Below, piece after piece: positions 26,261 through 38,300 of a stretch of 64,000 nt of DNA. The notes beneath the pieces were generated by a model. That model was not told the origin of the DNA. It did no database searches and worked only from the letters and a program-made list of their open reading frames with translations. The DNA lies in NCBI RefSeq assembly GCF_963662255.1, contig NC_085049.1, positions 24,832,142-24,896,141 of the forward strand, written 5' to 3'. The DNA comes from Cinclus cinclus (lineage: Eukaryota; Chordata; Aves; Passeriformes; Cinclidae). A program made the position numbers and the translations under genes. How positions within the stretch are numbered: position 1 is the first letter of the stretch; each line of letters opens with the position of its first letter.

Positions 26261-29200
26261 GACTCACGAGAAATAGTGGGCGTTTGCTTGCTTGAAGGTT
26301 ACCTGGTATTATGTGTTTGAAAATGTAGCAAGGGAAAAACACAAAATATGAAGCTTAAGAGAGATTTGTGAATATTTAAAGTGGGGCTTGTTTAGTAAAA
26401 GCATCAAATATGTTTCAAAGTAGTGAATGTAGGTGAAAAAATATTCTGTGACTGTGTTTCTCTCTGTCCAAATAGACTAATTGACATAAAGCTCTGTTTC
26501 ATGTAGGTAGGTTGCTACTAATCCACTATTAAGAAGAATTACTTCTGTTGCTCTTGGTAGGACAAGAAGTTAGATTTTTTTTCCCTGACTTAAAAGATGC
26601 AGTGATGGTTTTACAGTGACAAGGAACAAGCAGACCTACTGCTTTGGCTGTCTTTGCTGTTGGTTAATTCTTCCTTCCAACATGCTGTGCTGCTTAACAA
26701 TTGCATTTCTGGTGTTACAGTCTTGTTTCCAATATGACCGCACCATTTTCTGCAACCTGCTCTACAATTCTGTTGCTTTCCTGAGACATTAAGTTGGTAC
26801 AGGTATGAGATGAGGCAAGAGGAAGCAGACTCAGTATCAAAGCTTCAGCTCTGTGCTGAGATGAGGTGGAAAAAACAAGTAGCAGGCTTGTCAACTGTGT
26901 CAGGATGTCTGAGTAATAGGGATGGAAAGGTTTTGTTAAAAATGATGCACTGGAGCATTGATAAATCCCTTTTTGAATTGCAGAAAAAAATTACAATTAT
27001 CCTTTTACAGTTTATGTCCTCTAATGCAAACTTCTAGAAGCATATTTACTTTACTCCATAAAGATAATTCGATGTGACATCAGTGTGGTTTGTTGGTCAA
27101 AGATAAGCAGAGCTTTCAATCATAGGATTGAAAATAACAAATGAAGCCATGTTTGGCCTGTAGTAGTGGTTTGTGGTACAAAGTATTAGGGCCTCTGTTA
27201 TGGCCCTAATCAGTTCTGAAGAAAGGAATTATAGAAGTGAACTGAAAAATTCAGAATTAAGATTGTTGTTTTCATATTTTTTTCAAGAATCACATCCAAA
27301 CTGTACATTTCTGAGCAAACAAAAACAGTTATGGGGTTAATCCAACACTACTGCTATCAATAAATCTTTATGTTGAATTTAGCAGGACTAAACACATAAC
27401 CACTGAGGTTTTTGTTTAATTTCCAAGAGTTTTTCTACTCATGCTATTCTGCTGGAGGGTGTTGATTTAGTTAGGTGTAATAGATTACAATGAGCTATTA
27501 CACGATGAATTAGCTGTTTTTAAAGCAATATATTTCACAAATGATATAAAAATTCTTTTGCAAATAACTCATATTTTGTACCACTTGCATTATTTCCCCT
27601 GTTAGTCAGATCATGAAACAAGGCTGTGCTTCACAAATGACAGTAGTGAAATGAACTTCTGACTCCAGGAGGAATGAGTCTCATGCAAGGCCTGTGTTCT
27701 CAGCTGGCATTCTGGAGCAGCAGGTGTGTTCCTAAGGCAGACAGCACGAGCATGATGTGAGGAAACTCTTCATCCTTAGCTGAGGAAAATGCATGTTTCC
27801 TATGCATACCTAAGAAAGATTAAATTAAAATTTATGTTGAAGACAGATGCAGACGCATTTTGTCTGCTGCAGGCATTTTGAAACGATCTCTAGTATTACT
27901 GAACAGTTTTGTCAACAGCTTCAAGGAATAAAAGTGCAATGGGGCTTCAGATTGGAGCCATTTGGATTTCTGGTCTTCAGCAGTGACAGGTGTGCCTGCA
28001 TGTCTGGTTGGCTACAGACAGGCATTCAATGGACTAATTTTCAGAAGGAGAGTGTTCAGTGACTTCTGCAAATTTTACTCCTTAAACAGAACACAGAAGT
28101 TAGGTCCTGGGATACTGGCACATCCATTTCTGAGAGCTGGCCTAAATAGAAAAGGAGCTGATAAGTCACTGTCTCAATCAATGAAATACATCTCATTACT
28201 AATGAATATTGCATCAGACTTAACATGCCTACAGTAAGTGAATTCCTGCATCAAGAACAATTCACTTCATTCCACAAAAAGGAAAGAGAACATTTGTGTT
28301 TAGAAGAATAGGTCATGCAAGTATATTGAGGTCCAAACCATTTTTAGTGCTCCCTGACTTTCCCTCCTAAATTTTGTTATGTAATTTTCAAGGCTATTAG
28401 GTGTGAATCAGCTTGCTTTCCCTTCCTTTGCAACCACCTCCCAATTACAAAAATAAGCTGAAGTGGATAACAGCTCTGGCCTTTTGCTCCCAGCACTCTA
28501 TTTCTACTCCAGTGTGTTGTTTTTATGGAATTACTTAGGTGGTCTCGGTTCACATCCCACTTGACTGTGGACTGTATTATAAAATCACTGTGTACAGATT
28601 CCATGGAATTGGCAGCCCTTGCTTGAAATAAATCCAGGGCCAAACAGGCATAAAGAATTAATTATTTCTTGCTTCTAGAGAGGGTCTCTTTGGGTCAGGG
28701 TTGAAAGCATTGGCAGACCAGTGTAGGGAAGCTTCCACTCCAGCTGCCTGCGTTGAAATTAGGCTGTCGATAAATAGAGGACTACAGTTTTCAGAACTGC
28801 CAACTCCTTAACCTTCATTAGCACAAATATTTGCTCAGGGTTTTATGAATGTTGTATTTTCAGTGTGTGCTGTTGTATTTCATTCCTAGAACGATCTCTT
28901 CAGGACAAAAACATTAGGGAGTTATCTTTTTCTTTAATGGACATGCAGCAGCATAAGCAAGGTGTACAGGATTCTGCAAATTTCCCAGAGAGGTTTCTGT
29001 AAATTTCTCAAAGCATTTCCTCTTTTCTATGGGTGTTTGGTTATATGGCAAAGAGGTAGCATGAATTTTTCCTTCACAAAATAAGCTGGAGGCCCACAGG
29101 GACTCATAACTTGACTTCAAAAAACTGCTTTCTTAAGCCACTCCTTACGGCAAACTAGGAATCCCTGGAGAGCTGGGTTAGTTTGTGGTCTTGGCAGGGT

Positions 29201-30625
29201 TTTCTTCTGGCCCACCAGGTCTGGTGCAAGCACAGGTAGTCCTAGGCATAAATAACTCTGATTTTAATGAAAAAGATTTATGTGGTCATAAAGGAAAAAT
29301 TTCCCAGTGAACCAGTTCTGTACATAGCGAAATACCTAGACACATATGTACAGAAAAATAGTGTCTTTTTTCTAGTATTATCCCACCACGTTGACAATAG
29401 AGATGACTTTGGATAAAGCTCTCATCACTGTGTATGTTGATGGAAGTTTCTGACTAGATGCACATAAATTAAAGAAAAAAATCAGAAGTGAATATCACAC
29501 AAAGAGATATGGCATAGAAAAAACCCTTCTTCCCCAAAATAGCATCTTGGGTTTGGACAGCAGTTCTCCTTATTTCCTGGTTGTGCATCCAGTGCAGCAT
29601 CAGGCACTGTGTGGATCTAATACATAAGTTAGGATGATTCTTTGCAAATATATTTTTTCAGATGTCTTCTAACTGTGACTTTCATCACCCCACAAGCAGA
29701 GTTTAACAATAGGCAAGGGGCACTGGAGCTCTGGCAGTGTGAGGGCATCCCCTTCCTCACAAGAATGGGACCTGACTGGAGTCAGATGCCAAAGCTCTCT
29801 CCATCCTTTCTTGAAGCAAAATATAGAGAGGGTTTAAAATAGTGCAAAATTAGTTACACTGAAATTTCGACAAATTTTGGTATTGTGTTAAAGCCAAGGG
29901 TTTACCCAAGCGATGGAGTATTTCACAGTGGGATACAGATATCTTACTAGAGCTCTAGGGCAATCGTATCTGGGATCACCTAACAGCATAAGAAGCTTGG
30001 GGATTGTCAGAAGACTGGAATTTTTTCAGACTGATTTGATAGATATGGAAAACAAAAATGTTGAAAGGTAAATCTGAACCAAGCACAATTGTTCCATGTT
30101 TGACCAGATGCACAGAGGGAAACACTGGTTGTAGTGAGCAGGGGAATGAAGGATGATAAAATCATTATCTCCAGTGTGGAAAAAAGAAGGATGGTAATAA
30201 TTGTTCTTCAGGTGATTCTATCTCAGTATCTTCTCCACACAGGTAACTTGGTGTATTTCATTACTTTTTTTTTTTTTGGTAGTAAAAGCACATTGCTAAG
30301 GTGATAAAAATACATGTGACAAATGTCACCAGCATGAACTTATCAGTAATTGCATAACAAAAAATCATTTTTCAAAAGAATCCTCAGAACTAATTTTCTA
30401 ATGTTTAAAAAAGACATTTCACAAAACATGTTCATAGCTGTTGTGCTGAGAAATAGGTATCTGAGAAACCAATGCAAGACCCAGTGTAATTTTGAAGCTT
30501 TAAATGAAAGATCTTTAAAGTAGCCTTCCAATCTGTTATTCAATTAATTCATGATGCCAAGAGTTACTATAATTGATGTTCCAATGACGTGATGGTGAGT
30601 ATTCAGGTAGACAGGTGTGTAAAGT

Positions 30626-30711
30626 GGTTGGGTTGGGTTGGGTTGGGTTGGGTTGGGTTGGGTTGGGTTGGGTTGGGTTGGGTTGGCTTGGATTGGCTTG
30701 GCTTGGGTTGG
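30626..30711 (+). repeat. SCUBE1: (GGTTG)n minisatellite, G-quadruplex-prone
   Basis: There are twelve perfect GGTTG units at 30626-30685, followed by degenerate units (GCTTG, GATTG, GCTTG, GCTTG, GGTTG) to about 30711. Across unit junctions the perfect part gives eleven runs of GGG separated by TT. This meets the usual G-quadruplex pattern many times over, on the strand that is also the sense strand of the SCUBE1 transcript. The array length is probably polymorphic. Confidence 0.95.
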
Positions 30712-31414
30712 AAGAATGTTCTCTGAATCTAGATTGAAGTTGTAACCCTAAGAGAACCTCAACATGAATGTATATAATGAAGTCAAAAGAATTTGCTGTG
30801 TTTCTTAGTCCATATTAATCTCTTTTCAGAGAAATCCAGCATTGAGCTGGTGGGAGAAAAAGGTGTTCATACTTCTTAAAAATTGTTTGGAGACACCTAG
30901 CTTATGTAAGTGCTTCTAAAGTAGCCCCTGAAGGAACACAGAAAATAATATCTCTGTCTGCGTGACACTAAAACAGTTCTCCAAGGACTTTGAAGTTCAA
31001 ATCTCTGGCTCAGGAGTTCATTTTTTAACAAATTTTTACAGCAGAGTCACCTCAAAATGATCATTTCATAGTTCAGAAGGCGATATAAGGGGAGAAGGGA
31101 AGATTTCTGAGTATCTGTTTCCCTTCTTTGCATTTTCAGGCTAAAGTAATGTTATTCCCCACTCCAGTTTATTTTATTTGCAAAGCAAATTCCAAAATAC
31201 CCTACAAATCATTTTAAAACTCTCCCCATCTGGCTTTTCTATTTGAAGAGTGCACAGCCTACACCTTAGATGCTGCATCTCAGACTGCCATTCCTGTCAC
31301 CCTTACATCCAGAGACAGTGACTTAGTCATGACTCTTTTCTAGCCTTTCCAGCCTTAGCTGAAAGTTTGGGATGCTACAAGCGTGTCATACTGTGACATC
31401 ACCACAGAAATATG

Positions 31415-31690
31415 AAATTCCTTATATTTCAGTGGAATTCCCTGCATTTTAGTTCATGCCCATCACCTCTTGTCCCATCACAGGGCACCATTGAGTTTGG
31501 CTTCATCTTCTTGACTTCCCCTTTACCATGAGGTGTACACATTGATGAGATCCCTGAGCTTTCTGTTCTTGAGGCTAAATGATCCCAGTTCTGTTAGCTT
31601 CTCCTCACAGGTCAAATGCTCCAACCCCTAAATCATATTGACATCTCTTCACTGGATTCTGGTGTCTGTGTTGAGCACTAGGTGCATAAA
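31415..31690 (-). mobile_element. CR1 LINE fragment, reverse orientation
   Basis: The segment reads, in order, TTATATTTCAGTGGAATTCC, CCATCACCTCTTGTCCCATC, ACAGGGCACCATTGAG and CTTCTCCTCACAGGTCAAATG. This is the order of the CR1 3' region on its minus strand (the stretch that in intact copies carries 'cctcttgtcctgtc...gggcacc'). It is truncated on both sides and strongly diverged. Boundaries are approximate. Confidence 0.78.
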
Positions 31691-33959
31691 CAAAAGATAA
31701 ACTCAAATTTCCAAGATTTTTGCTTCAAGAAACTATCTCCAGGCTAAAAGCCATATCCTGGAAGTAAATTTTCATGGACTTAGACAAATTTGGAAGGACT
31801 TGTCTCACACCCCCAGAAATTTTCCCTAATAACTAGCAGAATTTGGACTTTCAAGTCTAGAACTGACTGCCTACAAAATTATAGCATGTTTTCTGCTATA
31901 CAAATGCTACTGTTTTGTGAACAACTGTAATATTCCAGTATTTCAAGTTAAGCCTGCAAAGTAAACCTATTTCCATGTCTTTTTTTTTCCTCTACTCTTT
32001 AATTTTGTTCTTACTTTTATTTCTGGTTAGCAGGTATTCTTAAATGGTTGCAAGAAAAAATGTATCATTTTTAGACCAAAATACGTTGGTTTATTTGAAA
32101 AAAAGTTTGTATGGATGTTTTTTGTCATTTTTAGTAGACTCATTGCAGGGATTCCTTCCCTACTTATAGGTGATAGGTAGTGAAAGGAAGTTGATCTTGG
32201 TTTGTTTCATGGCTTAATTGTAATCCAGTGTTATCAGAAGTACTCAATTGCATCTTGAATCTTGCAGAAGCAGAAAAGTTTCTCCAGTATAGTTCAGAGC
32301 CTTCACTCACAAGGTAAAGGCTCTTTGATTAATCCATTTTTCAGTCCATATCTACATGCTCTAGAAGCCATATCTTCATGATTTATGTTATCACCGTGGC
32401 TAGCATTCAGGTGTGAATTCTTACATACTCTCCAAATACTTCTTTTCGTAAATAGTGTGTAATTCCAGCTTAAAAATTGCCATTTCAGCAAAATGCTTTT
32501 GCCAGCAAATTATCTGAGTGAAATTCATTGAAATCATGCATAAAAGCAAAATGCAACATTCATGGGCATTTACATTAAAATACAGATGTACCTTGGGCAT
32601 TAACAGCATTTTTAGAAGTATCTATTGCATTGTTGCTCAGGTCTTCAATCCTATGGAATTTTATAGCTGAGAACCAACCTCTGTGTAGACCATATTGGTG
32701 ATGATTTGTGGTAAGAACTGTACCATGTAATAGTAGGGTTTAGCCCTGAAAAATACCAGCAAATTACACAACTATCTCATCTTCTAAACCACATAGCAGT
32801 TATATGGTAAATACTCAAGGATCTGATTGAGCATAATTATCAGGTGAGCTGCAAAGACGTGTAATTATTGTGAAGCCCTACCTATGATATTCACTGGTGG
32901 AGTCACCACGTAAGTTATATATACTTCAGAGCTCTGTACTCACTCTGTCAGTATGAAGTATTACCATTAGTTTTTGTCATGGTTTTTCTCCCAGGATTCC
33001 TTTATTTGTTGAGTTTTCAGCTCATGTTTCCCATTGCACCCTTATTGCAGCTGCCCAGAGGAAGGGGCTTAGCCCACTTTTCACATGGGAGAGTCCTGAG
33101 GGAAGGGTTAGAAACCTTCCATGCCATCCATCTTCCCTGTCCTTCACTTCCTTCAGCATGCAGGTAGTTTTAATAATTTTATTTTCTTGGGTGTCATATA
33201 CTCCTGGCCTGCAGTCTCTGTGGACAGCAGCCAGCTGAGCCAGCAAACCTGACACTCTCAGTACTGCACTTCCAGCTTTTACAGGGCAGTTACGAAGAAA
33301 ACCTACTTGTTCTAATAAAGTACAGTGCTAGAAGCTGAAAAAAGTTCTACATACCTCCAAAAAGAAAGGCACCAGCTTGAAGAGATAATTTTTACCTACA
33401 TTTCTTGGTACTTGCATAGACTGTTGTGAAGGCCTAAAGGGGAAGCACAACCATGGCACAAATTGTCACCAGTGGTCCTGGTGGCAGGAAAGACTAAGAA
33501 TAGCAGGATTAAAGTATTTTGAAATCTGGGAGGAAATATTGGTAGATGCTCCAGATGTAGCTGTTTAATTTTTTTAATTAAATAGATGTTATCTTTTCTG
33601 CTGTATTTTGTAATTTGTATCTCTAAGTGCAAAATCTTTTGCTAAGGAGCTTTTTTGCTTCAGTGTTGTGCACTGCACAGGACAAGAGCATCATAGTTTA
33701 ACTGAAGTGAAGCAGAGTAGCTTGGATGCTGAATAGTTGTTTTGTTTTGGGGTTTCTTTTAAAAAGAAAAACACAACAACTATACTCCTTTGAAACAAAT
33801 AATGTTTTCTTTGCTGGTCCTCTACTAGACTGTTGTCTTAGTCAGACACTTGAACACAGATCCACATGCACTTTTTATAATATCTTAGTCACAGGAGTAT
33901 TCAGTCATATTTTCTCAAAATGTTGTCCAAGTCTATTTTGTCTCTTTATGGTATTAAAA

Positions 33960-34245
33960 GCGTGTTAGATGACATGGATCTATTGGAGCAGGTCCAGAGG
34001 GAGGCCACAAAATTGATCAGAGGTACAGAACACCTCTCCTGTGAGGACAGAGTGAGAGAGTTGGGGTTGTTCAGCCTGGAGAAGAGAAGGCTCTGGGGAG
34101 ACTTTATTGCAGTGTTTCAGTACTTCAAGGGGTGGTTGTAAGAAAAACAAAGTTTTTAGCAGGGCCTGTTGCAATAGGAGAAGAGATTATGGTTATGAAC
34201 TAATATATTCAGACTTGATATGAGGAAGAATTTTTGTGTGTGAGA
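33960..34245 (+). mobile_element. CR1 LINE fragment: ORF2 C-terminus and start of 3' UTR, forward orientation
   Basis: The + strand here encodes a remnant of the CR1 ORF2 (reverse transcriptase) C-terminus. A readable stretch includes [15 protein letters not shown], then [19 protein letters not shown] and FQYFKG, which are hallmark residues of the end of CR1 ORF2. After a stop at about 34139-34141 the DNA continues as degraded CR1 3' sequence (GATATGAGGAAGAATTTTTG). It is 5'-truncated, as most genomic CR1 copies are, and lacks the catalytic reverse transcriptase core and endonuclease, so it is dead. It is the only forward-oriented CR1 piece found here. Confidence 0.9.
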
Positions 34246-34754
34246 CAAAACTGACATGATAGAAGACTGTTCTCCAGCACAATGACCATATTCAATCATC
34301 TTTCAAAATATATTCGTCTGACATCATGTTGGCAAAGTTGTAGTTCACCAAAAAAACTCTCTTTAAAAGGCTGAGGTAATTGAGGGAGTGGAACATTGTC
34401 TCTGCACTTAATATCATGTGTCTAAGAGAGATTCTGACTTCTAGGGGAGTGTATTTCTCCCCCTTAACCATTCAAGAAAAGAGAGACTACATTTCTTCTA
34501 TAGATAGAAACTATTTGAGATAGATTGTAAAAATAAAGATTTCCCACTTTCACATCCCTTAGTTTCTTTGGAGTTACTACTGTAATCTAAGTAGTCTCAA
34601 ATTTTACTGTTTGTTCATGTAAAATGCAGTTGGTTTGGAGATTTCTGGGAAGCAATATTTTTGCTGTGAGAAGTAGCAGTTAAAATCACTGACTTAACTG
34701 GCCTTGCTGTAAAAACAATGCTGTTTAATTTTCTTCTAACTTATTTATTATCCT

Positions 34755-35000
34755 TGGAATCAGAGAATCACAGAATGGCTCAGGCTGGAAGGGACCACAG
34801 TGGTTCATAGCGTCCAAGCCTCACCTCAAGCAGGGCCAGCCGAGACCACAGGCTCAGGATTGTGTCCAGCTGGTTCTGGAATATCCCTGGTGAGGAGACT
34901 CCACACCTGCTCTGGACAGTCTGTTCAGGGCTTGGTCACTGCCCAGGGAAGAAGTTCTGCCTCATGTCCAGGTGGAACTTCCTGGGCATCAGTTCCTGCC
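34755..35000 (-). mobile_element. CR1 LINE 3' end, reverse orientation
   Basis: The element begins TCAGAGAATCACAGAATGG and CTCAGGCTGGAAGGGACCAC, the reverse complement of a CR1 3' terminus, and continues through CACACCTGCTCTGGACAG and AGAAGTTCTGCCTCATGTCC to about 35000. It is less decayed than the other copies here. It is separated by about 40 bases from a second CR1 copy of the same orientation. No target-site duplication was recognised. Confidence 0.88.
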
Positions 35001-35039
35001 TGTTAAAAAACTAATGAAGCTATTGAAAACAGTCACAAC

Positions 35040-35365
35040 TACAGATTCATTTAGTTTGGAAAAGACCTCCAAGACCATCGAGTCCAACCTATGGGTGATC
35101 CCCACCTTTTCTCCCACCCCAGAGCACTGGGTGCCCCATCTAGTCATTCCTTGGACACCTGCAGGGACAGGGATTCCCCCACCTCCCTGGGAAGCCCCTT
35201 CCAATGCCTGGCAGCCCTTTCAGTGAATAAATTCTTCCTGGTGTCCAACCTGAACCTGCCTTGATACAGTTCAGGGCCATTTCTTCTTGTCCTGTGCCTC
35301 CTCTTGGATTGAGGAGGTCTGTTCTGCTCCCTGTAATACTGATTCCTTGTGTCACTGCATGGCAT
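35040..35365 (-). mobile_element. Second CR1 LINE 3' end, reverse orientation
   Basis: This copy starts AGATTCATTTAGTTTGGAAA with AAGACCTCCAAGACCATCGA and continues through CCTGGGAAGCCCCTTCCAAT, AATAAATTCTTCCTGGTGTC and CATTTCTTCTTGTCCTGTGC. It covers the 3' untranslated region of a CR1 subfamily different from the preceding fragment. It is 5'-truncated near 35365. Because the two copies cover overlapping parts of the CR1 end, they are separate insertions and not one broken element. Confidence 0.88.
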
Positions 35366-38300
35366 AGGAATGCACATTAATTTATCATTACTCCTGGAAA
35401 ATAAAGTTTATCACTTGAGGCCTTTGACCTTGTCTGAGAGCAAGAGAAATTACTTCTTCAGTTTTAAACTCTGAAAAGTTCTTACAGAACCAAAGAAGTC
35501 AGTATTAAACCAAATAGAATACTTTCCATTGGTAACAAATCTGTCCACTACTTGTTTGTCTTTAAAAGGTATCTATGGAGAAGTGATGATTGAAAAGTAA
35601 GCCTTCACAATTTTTTCTTAATTAGCCATGTCAGGTTATCACAACCCCTATTGTATAATTTTCAGTGACAACAAGGGTAATTTATACAGAGTGACAATAA
35701 ATTAATCTATTGTACATTCACAATGAACCAGTAGCTGCAGTAGTCATTGAACAAGTGGTTTGCATCATATTAGAAGGAGGAACCTGTATAATTTTCTGTC
35801 CAAATAGCCAATTTCATTTAGATGCCCTTTTATACTCTTTCCTCAGGGACTTCTTCTAGGATAACATGTCATCAAGGACCACAAACTAATTTTCCGGTTT
35901 CCTTCTTTTTCTGATGTTAGTGGCTTAGTTCAACCAAGTCAATCACAGTTTTCTTTTCTGTTGAAATTGAGACCCCTTCCTAACTAGTCCTTCGTTAAGG
36001 AAATTAAGTGGTGGGTCTGTGCTGAGTAAAAAGATTGCCAGTGATTACTGTGTAGTACTGTCCCTTTGGGTCTGAAGGCTCTTGCAACATCACAGATTCC
36101 ATGCAAAGAGCAATGACTTTTGAATTATCAATCTAAGATTGCTCAACATTTCATCAAAAGCCCCTTTTTGGTAGGAGTGCGTGTGCAAATGTCATCTTAG
36201 AAAAACACATTAGTGCAAAGCCTCTCACAAAGTACTACTTATTTATAAGATTATGTGGGTTTACCTAACACTGCTTTTAGATTCCTTATTATTTCCAAAT
36301 TGCCATCAGTAGAACTTGCATGCAAGAGAGAAGACCTGGAAGACAAGAGTCAGGGTCAAAAGTAACAGCAGCTTTCTCAGTACTTACGGAATCTGGCAAT
36401 TGCCATGGTGAAGGGAGAAAGTAGAGCGGCTGCCAGTGGGGTTTCATAACAGAAGGAAAATCTCTGTCCTTGCACTCACGCCACAAAGTTGGAGATGGAA
36501 GTTCAGTGGCATCATTGTGAAGCAGCGTGGTATAAATCATGAGAAATGGCTTCCTAGTGCTGAGAAACTCACTGTTGTTAGACTGGGGTGGGATATATCC
36601 TCAATAGCAGATGTGACAGACCTATAAAACTGCATGAGCAACTTGTGAAGGTGAGGTCATCAAAGCAGTTTCCCAGAAGAATGGCAGTCAGAAGGGAAGA
36701 AGAAAGGTTTCCTGTAGCAGTTCTGAGAAGCTTAGGGGGTGCTGTCCCAGTTTTGTTCTCTGGCACCCACCACTTGGCCAGTCTTCTTCATCGCTTTTGA
36801 AAGAGAAAGCACTTCCAATCTGGTAAACACATCCAAGTAGCATTGTGTTCTCTTCCTTGGCTGGCCAAGTGATGTAGGTGGAGCTTGTTGAGCATATATT
36901 GTGTTTAATTCAGATTGTGGTACCCTGTAATTTTCTAGGATGTGGATTACCATCAAACTGGATTTTAAAATTTGAAGTCAGGCCCAAGTGTGGGTTTTTT
37001 GCCTCTTCCATTGTTTCAGTGATTGTAGAAAAAAAGCCCATGAGTGATGTCCAAACCCAGCAGTACAACATGTATTAAAATGGCATAAGGCCCCACCCTG
37101 TGGGAACTTCCCAGATCTATAAATAATTCCAAGTTATGGTAATAACACAGCCGGTTAGAAACATATTGTCAAACCCACAAAGAGCTCCACTTCATAAGGA
37201 CTCAAGAATGCTAAACTCAACTCCAGTTTCTTGCCTGGAGTCTGAAATTCTTGTTTGTATCACAGATTGTTTGCCCAGTACTTCACTTCTAAACATAGAG
37301 AGTTTCCAGTGTTATGCTTTGTTGGATATTGATAATGATAGTCCTTATGCCAATGGCAGAGAGGAATGCTTATGTTTTTTCAGTCTGATGTCACCCACCA
37401 ATCAGCCTGGGCACATAGGACTGTGGTGAGAATGTAGTACATGAAGTCAAGCCGTCCCACGAAGCCATCTTAGAGATCTTGGAGTACATACTTGTTGTCA
37501 AGCCAAGAACTTTAGTGACATGTAAGCAATTGCCATGTCCTGTCATTGAGGAATATGGGAAAGCTCAGTGGCACACATTTTCCTGGTGAGCCTGAAGGCT
37601 CTAGACAGAGACTGCTTCTGTCTGCTAGCCTTTCCACTTATTACTCCATTATCCTACTTTTTCACTATTTTCTTCTGGGTTTTTCCTGTTTTCCTAGGTG
37701 TAATGAATGTAGCTTACTGGTCTGTTCAGCACACTACTTTGCCTATTCCATACCCACTCTAGATCACTTCCAGCACTTCATCAAAAACATCTTTGCTTTC
37801 CTTCTGTTCATGGGACTTGCCTTTCCCTCTCCAGCATGGATTGTTACCCTGTCTGCTGGCTGCTCATGTACTGAGTGCCAGCATTATTCCTCATGTTCCC
37901 TACAGGTCTCTGACTCAGTCTGACTGTCCCTTCATGCCTGTCCAGCCTCATTCAGCTCCGTATTTTAACCCAGGACCCAGCTCTCATTTGCTTTCTCCAT
38001 CTGAGCAATGCCCACACACTTACAGCTTTCATTTTTCACTCAGCCAAGGATCTGGCAAGTTTCTTAGCCGAGATGTGTCACAAAAAGTTTACTCTGTTAC
38101 CTCCATGGTGATGAAAGAGCAGCTTTAAGACATATTTGCTAGCTTTTGTTTTTCAGATTGTGGCCAAAAAATGTATCATTAAGTCTTTTCAGTGCCATCT
38201 TTGAGAACATTTAAAAAATAATTTTGGCACCTAAGTGTAGGGCAAATATGCCCATTCAAGTGGAAATTGTGATCATATAGAGGTGAATGAACCCTTGCAG

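Noticed and set aside
33920..34141. A small cellular gene reading [15 protein letters not shown]
   Set aside because: The peptide is the C-terminal remnant of CR1 ORF2, flanked by degraded CR1 3' sequence, so it is a retroelement relic.
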